A DNA stretch of 13,498 bases, taken from positions 1 through 13,498 of the forward strand of contig JANXNO010000668.1 of assembly GCA_025354075.1 (NCBI GenBank). Direction: 5' to 3'. Source of the DNA: Burkholderiales bacterium (GTDB taxonomy: Bacteria; Pseudomonadota; Gammaproteobacteria; Burkholderiales; Casimicrobiaceae). Shown here one piece after another: positions 6,422 to 13,498 of this stretch. The stretch's first letter is position 1; each line of letters begins with the position of its first letter. The translations under genes and the position numbers were made by a program. The notes beneath the pieces are model-generated. The model did not search any database and was not told where the DNA came from. It saw only the letters and a list, made by a program, of their open reading frames with translations.

Positions 6422-7723
6422 TTGGACGTTCTCTTACTTCTTGGGCTCATTCTGTTGAATGGCCTGTTTGCGATGAGCGAAATCGCTCTGGTTTCCGCTA
6501 AAAAAATTCGCCTTGAGCATATGGCACAGCTCGGCGACAACGGCGCAAAAGCAGCGCTCGCGCTGGGCGCGGAACCCACCCGCCTGCTGTCCACCGTGCA
6601 AACCGGCATCACGCTGATCACGCTCGCGATGGGTGCCTTCGGCGAGAGCGCGTTCACGGAACGGCTTGAACATTGGCTAAATCAATGGGCATGGGCTGCG
6701 CCTTACGCCAAGCAGGGCTCGACCGTGATCGTCATCGCCACCATCGGCGTGGTGTCACTGATTTTGGGCGAGCTGGTGCCCAAGCGCATTGGCCTTATTT
6801 ACCCCGAGTCCATCGCCCGCTGGAGCGCCCGCCCGATGCAGTGGCTGGCGATTGGAGCGTTGCCGCTGGTTCGCCTCCTCGCATCCACCACCGATGCGCT
6901 GGTCAAGCCATTTGGCCGCAGCAAATCAGACGATCCACCAGTCACTGAAGAGGAAATCAAGGGGCTCATGCGCCAGGGCACCAGCGCTGGCGTGTTCGAA
7001 GCGGGTGAGAGTCACATCGTTGCGCGTGTTTTTAATCTGGACGACTACACCGTGGATCGCATCATGACGCCACGTGCGGACATGGTTGTGATCGACATCG
7101 AGGCGGACGCGAACGTTACGCTCGAGATGCTCAAACAGAGCGATTTCACGCGCTATCCGGTGGTTAAAGATGACGTGTCCAACGTGATCGGCGTGATTGA
7201 TTCGGGCGACCTGCTTGCGCATTACCTGAAGAGCGGCAAGCTGATGCCGGATCGGGTGCGCAAGGACGCCGTTTTCGTGCCGGAAACGGTCACCGTGCTG
7301 GCGCTGCTGGAGACTTTCAAGCGTACCGGGGAATCACTGGCGTTTGTGGTTGACGAGCACGGTGAAGTACTCGGCATGATCACGCAAACCGACCTGCTGG
7401 AAGCCATCGTCGGCGACATGGGCGACCATGACCAGCCTGCAAACTCGGACGCCGTAAAGCGCGCGGACGGCTCCTGGATTGTCGACGGCGCGATGACGCT
7501 GGAGCGGTTTCGCGAGGTGTTCTCGGACGTGCCTCCGTTTGCCGGTGAAATCAGCGGCGATTACCGCACCCTTGGCGGTTATGTAATGGCCGAAATTGGC
7601 CGTATTGCGGCCGTTTCTGACAGTGTGCATCATGCTGACTTCCGCATGGAAGTCGTCGATATGGATGGCAAGCGTGTCGACAAACTGCTGGTGCATCCAC
7701 CACGCGAAGACACCGGCGTATAG
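6422..7723 (+). CDS. CNNM/CBS/CorC-domain membrane protein (hemolysin-family, YtfL/PaeA-like)
   Basis: A 433-residue inner-membrane protein with the full three-part layout. A CNNM/DUF21 membrane domain (residues 1-195) has NGLFAMSEIAL in the first helix, STVQTGITLI, and ILGELVPKRIGL. A CBS pair (about 205-335; VDRIMTPRADMVVID and GEVLGMITQTDLLEAIVGD) can bind nucleotides. A CorC_HlyC domain (about 350-425; GSWIVDGAMTLERF to FRMEVVDMDG) completes it. Family members include Mg2+/Co2+ efflux proteins and the E. coli YtfL (PaeA) polyamine exporter; the name hemolysin is historical. Substrate cannot be read from sequence. The start is TTG at 6422, chosen because homologs begin MDxLLLLxLILLNG and no ATG lies nearby; no Shine-Dalgarno is visible. 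The AEC gene follows after 20 bp. Confidence 0.88.
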   Translation: MDVLLLLGLILLNGLFAMSEIALVSAKKIRLEHMAQLGDNGAKAALALGAEPTRLLSTVQTGITLITLAMGAFGESAFTERLEHWLNQWAWAAPYAKQGSTVIVIATIGVVSLILGELVPKRIGLIYPESIARWSARPMQWLAIGALPLVRLLASTTDALVKPFGRSKSDDPPVTEEEIKGLMRQGTSAGVFEAGESHIVARVFNLDDYTVDRIMTPRADMVVIDIEADANVTLEMLKQSDFTRYPVVKDDVSNVIGVIDSGDLLAHYLKSGKLMPDRVRKDAVFVPETVTVLALLETFKRTGESLAFVVDEHGEVLGMITQTDLLEAIVGDMGDHDQPANSDAVKRADGSWIVDGAMTLERFREVFSDVPPFAGEISGDYRTLGGYVMAEIGRIAAVSDSVHHADFRMEVVDMDGKRVDKLLVHPPREDTGV

Positions 7724-7743
7724 CGCGTACGACAGGGCAGTCC

Positions 7744-8685
7744 ATGTTGTCAACCGTCTCTGTCATATTGCCCGCTGCGATCATCGTCATCGCTGGTTTT
7801 GTAGCGGGCCGCCGGGTGCTGGACCCGGCGGGCATCAAGGCGCTGTCCGACCTGTGTTTTCTGCTGTTTCTGCCGTGCCTGCTGTTTCGGTCGATGGCCA
7901 CCGCGCGCTTCGAAGGTTCTGATCTGACGTTGTTGGCGGTGTACTTTGGTGCATCGCTGCTCTGGTTTTTTTGTGTCGCGCTGTTCAGCCGTTACAACGG
8001 CAAACAGACGACGGCGGGCGCGATTGTGCTCGGTCTGGGCGCGGTGTTTTCGAACAGCGTTCAGCTCGGCATCCCGATTCAAAAACTGGCGTTTGGCGAC
8101 GCTGGATTGAAGCTGCATTTGTCGATCATCGCGCTCCACTCGCTGGTGTTGCTGACCACAGCGACCATATGGCTTGAGGTGTCACGCGCACGCGATTCAA
8201 AGGAGCAACACAGCCTTGCCCGCAATATTGTGAACGTTGTCAAAACATCGGTGCTGCATCCGGTCATCCTGCCAATCATCGTCGGGCTGACGTGGGGCTT
8301 TGCCGAGCTGCCGCTGCCGCCGTGGGCAGATCAGCCGTTGGGATTTCTCGCCTCTGCGGCCGGCCCGATCATGCTGGTGCTGATGGGTGCGCAACTCTCC
8401 ACCATGCGCCTGTCCGAGCATTTGCGCAGCGCGCTTGCCATCACCGTTGCCAAAAACTTCATTCATCCATTGTTGATTTTTGCCGTGGCCTGGGGCTTCG
8501 CGTTGTCGCCGTTGGCTACAGCAGTTGCCGTCACCTGCGCGGCGCTACCGATTGGGGCCAACGTGTTTTTGTTCGCGCAGCGATATAACGTGAATGAAAA
8601 CGTGACTACTGCGGCAACCGCGATTTCGAGTCTCGCGGCCCTGGCCAGCCTGACCATTGCCCTGGCGCTGGTGCCGAAGCCTTAG
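7744..8685 (+). CDS. AEC-family (auxin efflux carrier-like) transporter
   Basis: A 313-residue, strongly hydrophobic protein with about ten membrane segments in two halves separated by a charged loop (residues 145-162). AEC signatures are visible: LCFLLFLPCLLFRSM (38-51) in the second helix, the crossover FSNSVQLGIPI (102-112) with Asn104, and the matching C-terminal ALPIGANVFLFAQRYN (267-282). Bacterial AEC permeases move small organic acids such as malate or malonate, or act as general effluxers; the substrate here is unknown. The ATG at 7744 has a weak AGGG upstream. The gene ends 2 bp before the next start, so the two are probably transcribed together with the CNNM gene. Confidence 0.88.
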   Translation: MLSTVSVILPAAIIVIAGFVAGRRVLDPAGIKALSDLCFLLFLPCLLFRSMATARFEGSDLTLLAVYFGASLLWFFCVALFSRYNGKQTTAGAIVLGLGAVFSNSVQLGIPIQKLAFGDAGLKLHLSIIALHSLVLLTTATIWLEVSRARDSKEQHSLARNIVNVVKTSVLHPVILPIIVGLTWGFAELPLPPWADQPLGFLASAAGPIMLVLMGAQLSTMRLSEHLRSALAITVAKNFIHPLLIFAVAWGFALSPLATAVAVTCAALPIGANVFLFAQRYNVNENVTTAATAISSLAALASLTIALALVPKP

Positions 8686-8687
8686 CC

Positions 8688-10091
8688 ATGCCACAAGTGT
8701 TTCCGTCTGCGCTGCTTGACCTCGGCGACTTCGCGTTCATTGACGTCGAAACCACGGGCATGAAACCGCTGCAGGATCGCCTGACCGAGATTGCCATCAT
8801 TCGGTTCAACAGCAACGGTGAGACGGAGCGCTGGCAGTCGCTAATCAATCCCGGTGTGGCGATTCCTTCAGAGATTCAGGTGCTGACCGGCATCACCAAC
8901 GCGATGGTACGCAACGCGCCGGGCTTTTACGATGTACGTGCGGACGTTAGGCGGTTACTTGAAGGGGCTGTGTTCGTCGCACACAACGCGCGTTTCGACT
9001 ATGGATTCATCAAGAACGAGTTCCGTCGTCAGGGCGAGCCCTTCACGGCGGACGTGCTCTGTACGGTTCGCTTGTCGCGCAGACTCTATCCCGACGCGGA
9101 CGGACATGGGCTTGACGCGGTCATTTCGCGTCACCGCCTCTCAGGTTTTGACCGTCATCGCGCGATGGGCGACACCGAAGCGACCGCGGCGTTTGTGTGC
9201 AAGGCGCAGGACGATCATTCACCTGACACGCTGAAAGCCATCGTCAAATCGTTGCTCAAAATGCCGTCGCTGCCTGCGCATTTGCCGCCCACGGCGCTCG
9301 CTGACATTCCAGATTCTCCCGGCGTTTATCTCTTCTACGGTATCAACGATTTGCCGCTTTATATCGGCAAAGCGAAGCACCTGCGCGAGCGCATCCGCGC
9401 ACATTTTTCCAGCGATCACATGACCCCAAACGACATCCGTCTATCGCAAGAAATGCGGCGCATCGAATGGTTACCCACCGCTGGGGAATTCAGCGCGCTG
9501 CTGCTGGAGGCGCAACTGGTGAAAGAGCGCATGCCGCTGCACAATGTCAATTTGCGGCGACGCGAAAAGGTGGGTTTTTTTCAGTTGCGGGAGACCGATG
9601 GCAACGCAACGCTGCAATGGATGAACGCCGCGAACTTACCCGACGCACACTCCGATATTTTCGGTCCGTTCAGCGACAAAGCCTCCGCCAAAAAGTGGCT
9701 GATGTTCGCGGCGCGCGAGCACCAGTTGTGCGACCACCTGCTGGGATTTTCGAAACCCCGCACGGCTAACGAGCCTTGCTTTGCGCGCCAGGTGGGCCGC
9801 TGCTTCGGCGCGTGCGACAGCGCGGAGACAGAAGTGGCGCACAGCAGCCGTTTGCGGAAGGCGATCACCGCCGATGCCCTGCCCGTCTGGCCATTTGCCG
9901 GCCCAGCGGTGTATGAGGAAGTGGACGCTACCAATGACCGCGCCGGCGCGCTGGTATTCGATCAATGGTGCGCGATGTCGGGCGGTAAGAGGCTGCCGTT
10001 TGACGCCGATGTGTATCGTCTCCTGCGGCGAACAATGAGCAAAACGGCTGGTCTGTTCCGGGCCATTCCCGACGCGAGCCAAATCGCGTAA
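8688..10091 (+). CDS. DnaQ-type 3'-5' exonuclease fused to UvrC-like GIY-YIG nuclease
   Basis: A 467-residue two-nuclease protein likely acting in DNA repair. Residues 14-172 are a DEDDh exonuclease: Asp19 and Glu21 in IDVETTG, Asp104 in HNARFDYGF, His157 and Asp162 in HRAMGDTEAT. Residues 207-287 are a GIY-YIG endonuclease as in UvrC and Cho: PGVYLF, PLYIGKAKHLRERIRAHF and the metal-binding Glu274 in LLLEAQLVKERMPLHN. Cysteines 348, 364, 372 and 376 (CFARQVGRCFGAC) mirror the UvrC Fe-S cysteine run, including its C-x7-C-x3-C end. The UvrB-binding, RNase H-like and HhH parts of UvrC are absent, so at most the 3' incision could occur. The start overlaps the end of the permease gene region with no ribosome site of its own, suggesting translational coupling. 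This combination is known in betaproteobacteria and actinobacteria; its cellular role is poorly defined. Confidence 0.9.
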   Translation: MPQVFPSALLDLGDFAFIDVETTGMKPLQDRLTEIAIIRFNSNGETERWQSLINPGVAIPSEIQVLTGITNAMVRNAPGFYDVRADVRRLLEGAVFVAHNARFDYGFIKNEFRRQGEPFTADVLCTVRLSRRLYPDADGHGLDAVISRHRLSGFDRHRAMGDTEATAAFVCKAQDDHSPDTLKAIVKSLLKMPSLPAHLPPTALADIPDSPGVYLFYGINDLPLYIGKAKHLRERIRAHFSSDHMTPNDIRLSQEMRRIEWLPTAGEFSALLLEAQLVKERMPLHNVNLRRREKVGFFQLRETDGNATLQWMNAANLPDAHSDIFGPFSDKASAKKWLMFAAREHQLCDHLLGFSKPRTANEPCFARQVGRCFGACDSAETEVAHSSRLRKAITADALPVWPFAGPAVYEEVDATNDRAGALVFDQWCAMSGGKRLPFDADVYRLLRRTMSKTAGLFRAIPDASQIA

Positions 10092-10202
10092 ATGGGTGTT
10101 TTCGTCAGGGCCGAAATCCACCGTGACCATAGACTCATCTGACGCAGAACAGGATACAGCTTTTACGATAAAGCCTCATCCAATGTGGGTTTAGCGCAAT
10201 AT

Positions 10203-10254
10203 AAGTCGCATTATCGACTTTGCCAATTTAATGCCGCTTTGCCCATACGCAAAG
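10203..10254. terminator. Two tandem hairpins in the convergent spacer
   Basis: AAGTCG-CATTAT-CGACTT (10203-10220) and CTTTGC-CCATAC-GCAAAG (10237-10254) are perfect 6-bp stems with 6-base loops, 16 bp apart, in the 249-bp gap between the convergent nuclease and methyltransferase genes. Neither is followed by a long T run, so they are weak terminator candidates for either strand. Nothing else recognisable lies in 10092-10340. Confidence 0.35.
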
Positions 10255-10340
10255 GGGCTTTCCGCAAAAAGCTGTCGTCAGTCGCCGGTAAAACCTATTC
10301 GCATCCCACGCAGTGATACGGCGCAGCAACGCATGTCCGC

Positions 10341-11069
10341 TTACTGCTTCCGGAAAATTACCACGTGTTGCCAGGGTAACGTGTTCGCTGTGCGCTCGTA
10401 AATCAGCGCGTGCTGCGACGCCTCTTTGCGTACCTGCGCTTCGGTCATTTTGTGTACCGGCTTGATCGGTACAGTCACATCTTCGGCGCGATATTCGACA
10501 TACACCACGCGGCCTCCGGGTTTGAGCGCACGCACAATACTTTCCATCACTTCAAACGGAAATTCCAGCTCGTGGTAGACGTCAACCATGACGGCCAAAT
10601 CGATACTTGCGTCCGCTAATTTCACGTTATCGGCTGCGCCGAGCACAGGCTTGATGTTGGAGAGCCCCGCTTTTTTCGCGAGGTCGGTCAACATCCTGAT
10701 CATTTCGGGCTGCACGTCCACCGCGAACACGGTGCCCGACGCGCCGACCGAGAGCGACAAGCGCCGTGCGTAGTAGCCCGTTCCCGCACCAACGTCAGCC
10801 ACATTCATGCCTGGACGCAACGCTAACTCGCGCATCAGCAAGTCGCCTCGCTCCTCTTTTTCGCGAGCTTCGCGCTCAAGCCACGCGGCACCCTGCCAGC
10901 CCATGACCCCCGCGATTTCCCTTCCCATGTAGCGTTTTCCGATACCGTCGATGCTGGCGGCTGTGCGGGTGTATCGATCAGCGCCCTGGGCTGTTGCACT
11001 CATCGCAACCAGCCAGACCATCAGCGCCAACGCGAACCAACCGCCAACAAAAAAATCGCGCAACTTCAT
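10341..11069 (-). CDS. Class I SAM-dependent methyltransferase with N-terminal signal peptide
   Basis: A 242-residue protein. Residues 1-29 look like a Sec signal peptide or uncleaved anchor: MKLRD, a hydrophobic core (about 11-24), then SATAQGA as a possible cleavage site. Residues 48-68 (MGREIAGVMGWQGAAWLE) form a conserved lead-in, followed by the SAM fold: motif I VADVGAGTG (90-98), the acidic Asp118 in VFAVDVQPEM that would hold the ribose, and DVYHELEFP (163-171), then LKPGGRVVYVEY (182-193). I chose ATG 11069 over one at 11108 because it starts the signal peptide; an AGG lies upstream. Substrate is unknown. SAM is not expected in the periplasm, so the exported location is puzzling. It is divergent from the selD fusion, 185 bp apart. 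Confidence 0.82.
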   Translation of the reverse strand: MKLRDFFVGGWFALALMVWLVAMSATAQGADRYTRTAASIDGIGKRYMGREIAGVMGWQGAAWLEREAREKEERGDLLMRELALRPGMNVADVGAGTGYYARRLSLSVGASGTVFAVDVQPEMIRMLTDLAKKAGLSNIKPVLGAADNVKLADASIDLAVMVDVYHELEFPFEVMESIVRALKPGGRVVYVEYRAEDVTVPIKPVHKMTEAQVRKEASQHALIYERTANTLPWQHVVIFRKQ

Positions 11070-11213
11070 CTTCAACCTGCTTTCAATTCTGCAATGAAAG
11101 TAAAACATCGCCGCCAGCGAATTATCGACGCTCCTGCCCAGCGCCGCGTCAACCTGTCACCCGTAGGTTAAATTCAGGGACGTGTCGTAAACCATTCCGT
11201 TTCTGCGACAGAC

Positions 11214-11230
11214 CGAACTTAACCGGTTCG
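11214..11230. promoter_or_regulatory. Inverted repeat before the selD fusion gene
   Basis: CGAAC-N7-GTTCG, enclosing most of the perfect palindrome AACCGGTT (11221-11228), lies 25 bp upstream of the selD start and within the region shared with the methyltransferase gene. It could be an operator; no convincing -10/-35 pair was found beside it. Confidence 0.25.
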
Positions 11231-11254
11231 TGTGAAAAGAAAAGCAACTGAAAC

Positions 11255-13498
11255 ATGCAAGCCCCCGACCAGCCTATCCTCAGAGACATCGTTTTAGTCG
11301 GCGGTGGCCACAGCCACGTTGGCGTGCTCAAAAGCTTTGGGATGAAGCCCATTCCCGGCGTGCGTTTGACCTTGATTTGTACCGACATGCATACGCCGTA
11401 TTCCGGCATGCTGCCGGGGTATGTGGCGGGGCATTACGACTACGACACGGTGCACATTGATTTGTCGCGGCTGGCGGTATTTGCAGGCGCGCGGCTGTAT
11501 CGGGATGAGGTGATCGGGCTGGACCGCAGCAACAACAAAGTGCTGTGCCGCAACCGGCCGCCGGTGCCGTACGACCAACTGTCGATCAATATCGGCTCGA
11601 CGCCGCAGCTGGCGCAGGTGCCAGGCGCGGCCGATTTTGCGGTGGCGGTGAAACCGATTCAGCGGTTTAATGATCGTTGGCTGGCGCTCTTGGATCGTGT
11701 GCAAAAAAGCACTGGCAAAACCACGATTGCCGTGGTCGGCGCGGGCGCGGGTGGCGTGGAACTCTTGCTGGCGATGCAGTTCCGGCTGCGCAATGAATTG
11801 ACGGCGCTGGGGCGCAGTCCCGACGAGGTGAGCTTTCATCTCTTCACCAACACGCCGGACATCCTTCCGACGCACAACGCGGGCGTTCGTCGGCGCTTTG
11901 ATGCAGCGCTGGCAGAGCGCGGCGTTGCCGTCCATCGCAGCGCGGAGGTCAAGCAGGTTTTCGCGAACAAACTGCAAACCTCAACGGGCGAAAGCTTTGA
12001 TGTCGATGAGATTGTGTGGGTGACGCGCGCAGGCGGCGCGCCGTGGTTGCAAAAGACGGGTCTGGAGCTCGACGCCGGAGGCTTCATCAAAGTCACCGAC
12101 ACACTGCAAACCGTGACCGACCCGAACATTTTTGCGGCGGGTGACATCGCCAGCATGGTCAACTACAAGCTCGAAAAAGCGGGCGTATTCGCGGTGCGAC
12201 AAGGCCCGCCGCTGACCGAGAATTTGCGTCGCGCCGTTGAAGGAACCGCGCTCGCGCCGTACCACCCGCAAACCAGCTGGCTGGCGCTGATTAGCACGGG
12301 TGACAAATACGCTGTTGCGTCGCGCGGCTGGCTCGGTTTTGCGGGTGCGTGGGTGTGGACATGGAAGGACTGGATTGATCGCCGCTTCATGGCGAAATTT
12401 CAGGATTTCCCGGCGATGGATGCGCATGCTTCCGTGCCAGCGACGTCTTCACAGAATTCAGTAAAACTTAGTCAGGAAGAATCGCTGCAAGCCATCTCCG
12501 CGATTGCGATGCGCTGCGGGGGCTGCGGCGCAAAAGTGGGCGCGACGGTGCTCTCGCGCGCGCTCAGCAATTTGCATCCTGTGGACCGCGATGACGTGAT
12601 CATTGGCCTGAAAGACCCCGACGATGCGGCGGTGGTGCGCGTGCCACCGGGCAAGGCGATGGTGCATTCGGTGGACTTTTTCCGCTCGTTCATCGACGAT
12701 CCATATATTTTCGGCAAAGTCGCCGCCAACCACGCGCTCGGCGACATTTGGGCGATGGGCGCAGAGGCACAGTCCGCCACCGCAATTGCCACGGTGCCGT
12801 CAGGTCTGGAATCGAAGGTCGAAGACGTGCTGTTTCAGATGATGACCGGCGCGCTCGAAGTATTGAACGAGGCCAACTGCGCGCTCGTCGGCGGTCACAC
12901 GGGCGAGGGCAAAGAGCTGGCGCTGGGCTTCGCGGTGAACGGCCTGATCGACGACGACCCCGCAAAGATTTTGCGCAAGAACGGCATGCAACCGGGCGAC
13001 GTGTTGATCCTCACAAAACCTATCGGTACCGGTACGCTGTTCGCCGCGCACGCAAGGCTCGCGGCAAAGGGACGATGGATCGACGGCGCGTTGAAGTCGA
13101 TGGTGATTTCAAACCGATTAGGCGCGAAATGCCTGACCGAATTCGGAGCCACCGCCTGCACCGATTTAACGGGCTTCGGCCTGCTCGGTCATCTGGTCGA
13201 AATGACGCGCCCGTCGGGCGTGGACGCGGAATTAAACCTGACGAATTTGCCGCTGCTTGACGGCGCAGAAGAATGCGTGGCGCAGGGCATCGTCAGCTCG
13301 CTGCAAAGCGCCAACGTCCGCCTGCGCCGCGCCCTGCGCAATCAGGAGGCGATGGTCAACCATCCGCGCTATCCGCTGATTTTCGATCCGCAAACCGCAG
13401 GCGGATTGCTCGCCAGCGTGCCGCCAGATCGGGTTGAGGCTTGCATCGCGGCGCTGCGTGAATTGGGGTACGTGCACACCGTCGCCATCGGCAAAATT
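11255..13498 (+). CDS. selD: NDH-like FAD oxidoreductase fused to selenide, water dikinase SelD (3' end outside window)
   Basis: The frame is open from ATG 11255 to the window end (748 codons, no stop). Residues 1-390 are a pyridine nucleotide-disulfide oxidoreductase of the type found N-terminal to SelD: FAD motif VLVGGGHSHV (13-22), a second nucleotide motif VVGAGAGGVEL (160-170), and IFAAGD (292-297) contacting FAD. A short linker of about 25 residues leads to SelD, which makes selenophosphate from selenide and ATP. Its catalytic Cys424 and Lys427 are in CGGCGAK, Asp456-Asp457 in PDDAAV, GGHTGEG at 546-552, TDLTGFGLLGH from 636, and DPQTAGGLL from 711. The catalytic residue is encoded TGC, so it is cysteine, not selenocysteine. 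The start is preceded only by A-rich sequence with a weak ribosome site. The product feeds selenocysteine or 2-selenouridine synthesis; the partner gene (selA/B or mnmH) would have to lie outside. Confidence 0.93.
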   Translation, partial: MQAPDQPILRDIVLVGGGHSHVGVLKSFGMKPIPGVRLTLICTDMHTPYSGMLPGYVAGHYDYDTVHIDLSRLAVFAGARLYRDEVIGLDRSNNKVLCRNRPPVPYDQLSINIGSTPQLAQVPGAADFAVAVKPIQRFNDRWLALLDRVQKSTGKTTIAVVGAGAGGVELLLAMQFRLRNELTALGRSPDEVSFHLFTNTPDILPTHNAGVRRRFDAALAERGVAVHRSAEVKQVFANKLQTSTGESFDVDEIVWVTRAGGAPWLQKTGLELDAGGFIKVTDTLQTVTDPNIFAAGDIASMVNYKLEKAGVFAVRQGPPLTENLRRAVEGTALAPYHPQTSWLALISTGDKYAVASRGWLGFAGAWVWTWKDWIDRRFMAKFQDFPAMDAHASVPATSSQNSVKLSQEESLQAISAIAMRCGGCGAKVGATVLSRALSNLHPVDRDDVIIGLKDPDDAAVVRVPPGKAMVHSVDFFRSFIDDPYIFGKVAANHALGDIWAMGAEAQSATAIATVPSGLESKVEDVLFQMMTGALEVLNEANCALVGGHTGEGKELALGFAVNGLIDDDPAKILRKNGMQPGDVLILTKPIGTGTLFAAHARLAAKGRWIDGALKSMVISNRLGAKCLTEFGATACTDLTGFGLLGHLVEMTRPSGVDAELNLTNLPLLDGAEECVAQGIVSSLQSANVRLRRALRNQEAMVNHPRYPLIFDPQTAGGLLASVPPDRVEACIAALRELGYVHTVAIGKI

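Noticed and set aside
6163..6657. 165-residue N-terminal extension of the aminotransferase
   Set aside because: It lies antisense to the CNNM gene, shows no family resemblance, and the family start motif begins right after ATG 6162.
11294..12427. Minus-strand frames inside the selD fusion (11294-11977, 11981-12427)
   Set aside because: They are His/Arg-rich shadows of a gene with complete FAD and nucleotide motifs on the plus strand.
12524..12526. Selenocysteine at the SelD active site
   Set aside because: The codon is TGC and no in-frame TGA occurs in the 748 codons, so this SelD is a cysteine form.

Overview
The window reads as chromosomal DNA of a moderately GC-rich proteobacterium. Gene content fits a betaproteobacterium, most likely Burkholderiales: the TonB-ExbB-ExbD style, a combined DnaQ-type exonuclease/GIY-YIG protein, and a selenide water dikinase fused to a FAD oxidoreductase. 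This placement is an inference from family resemblance, not a search. I see no insertion sequence, phage gene, CRISPR array, tRNA or rRNA.

Layout. Positions 1-1758 (+) hold a tonB (5' end cut by the window), exbB and exbD operon, which energises outer-membrane TonB-dependent transport. Converging on it is a gene at 1809-3134 (-) for a BLUF blue-light receptor joined to a B12-binding/SCHIC-like domain, an AppA-like arrangement. It has its own promoter candidate and a perfect Shine-Dalgarno. Behind it on the same strand lie a secreted Ig-like lipoprotein of unknown role (3491-4864) and a YbdL-type methionine aminotransferase (4999-6162).

A 259-bp divergent spacer (6163-6421) with two overlapping 10-bp palindromes separates the aminotransferase from a rightward run. 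That run is a CNNM/CBS/CorC-domain membrane protein (6422-7723), an AEC-family permease (7744-8685) and the exonuclease/GIY-YIG nuclease (8688-10091). The last two are 2 bp apart. A 249-bp convergent spacer with two small hairpins follows.

A leftward gene for a class I SAM methyltransferase with a signal peptide (10341-11069) is divergent from the last gene. That gene is an NDH-like oxidoreductase/SelD fusion (11255 to the window end, still open) which makes selenophosphate for selenocysteine or 2-selenouridine synthesis.

The two most interesting points are the BLUF plus B12/heme-type photoreceptor with no photosynthesis genes nearby, and the oxidoreductase-SelD fusion facing an apparently exported methyltransferase. 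Apart from the tonB set and the tightly spaced permease-nuclease pair, the genes look like independent units.
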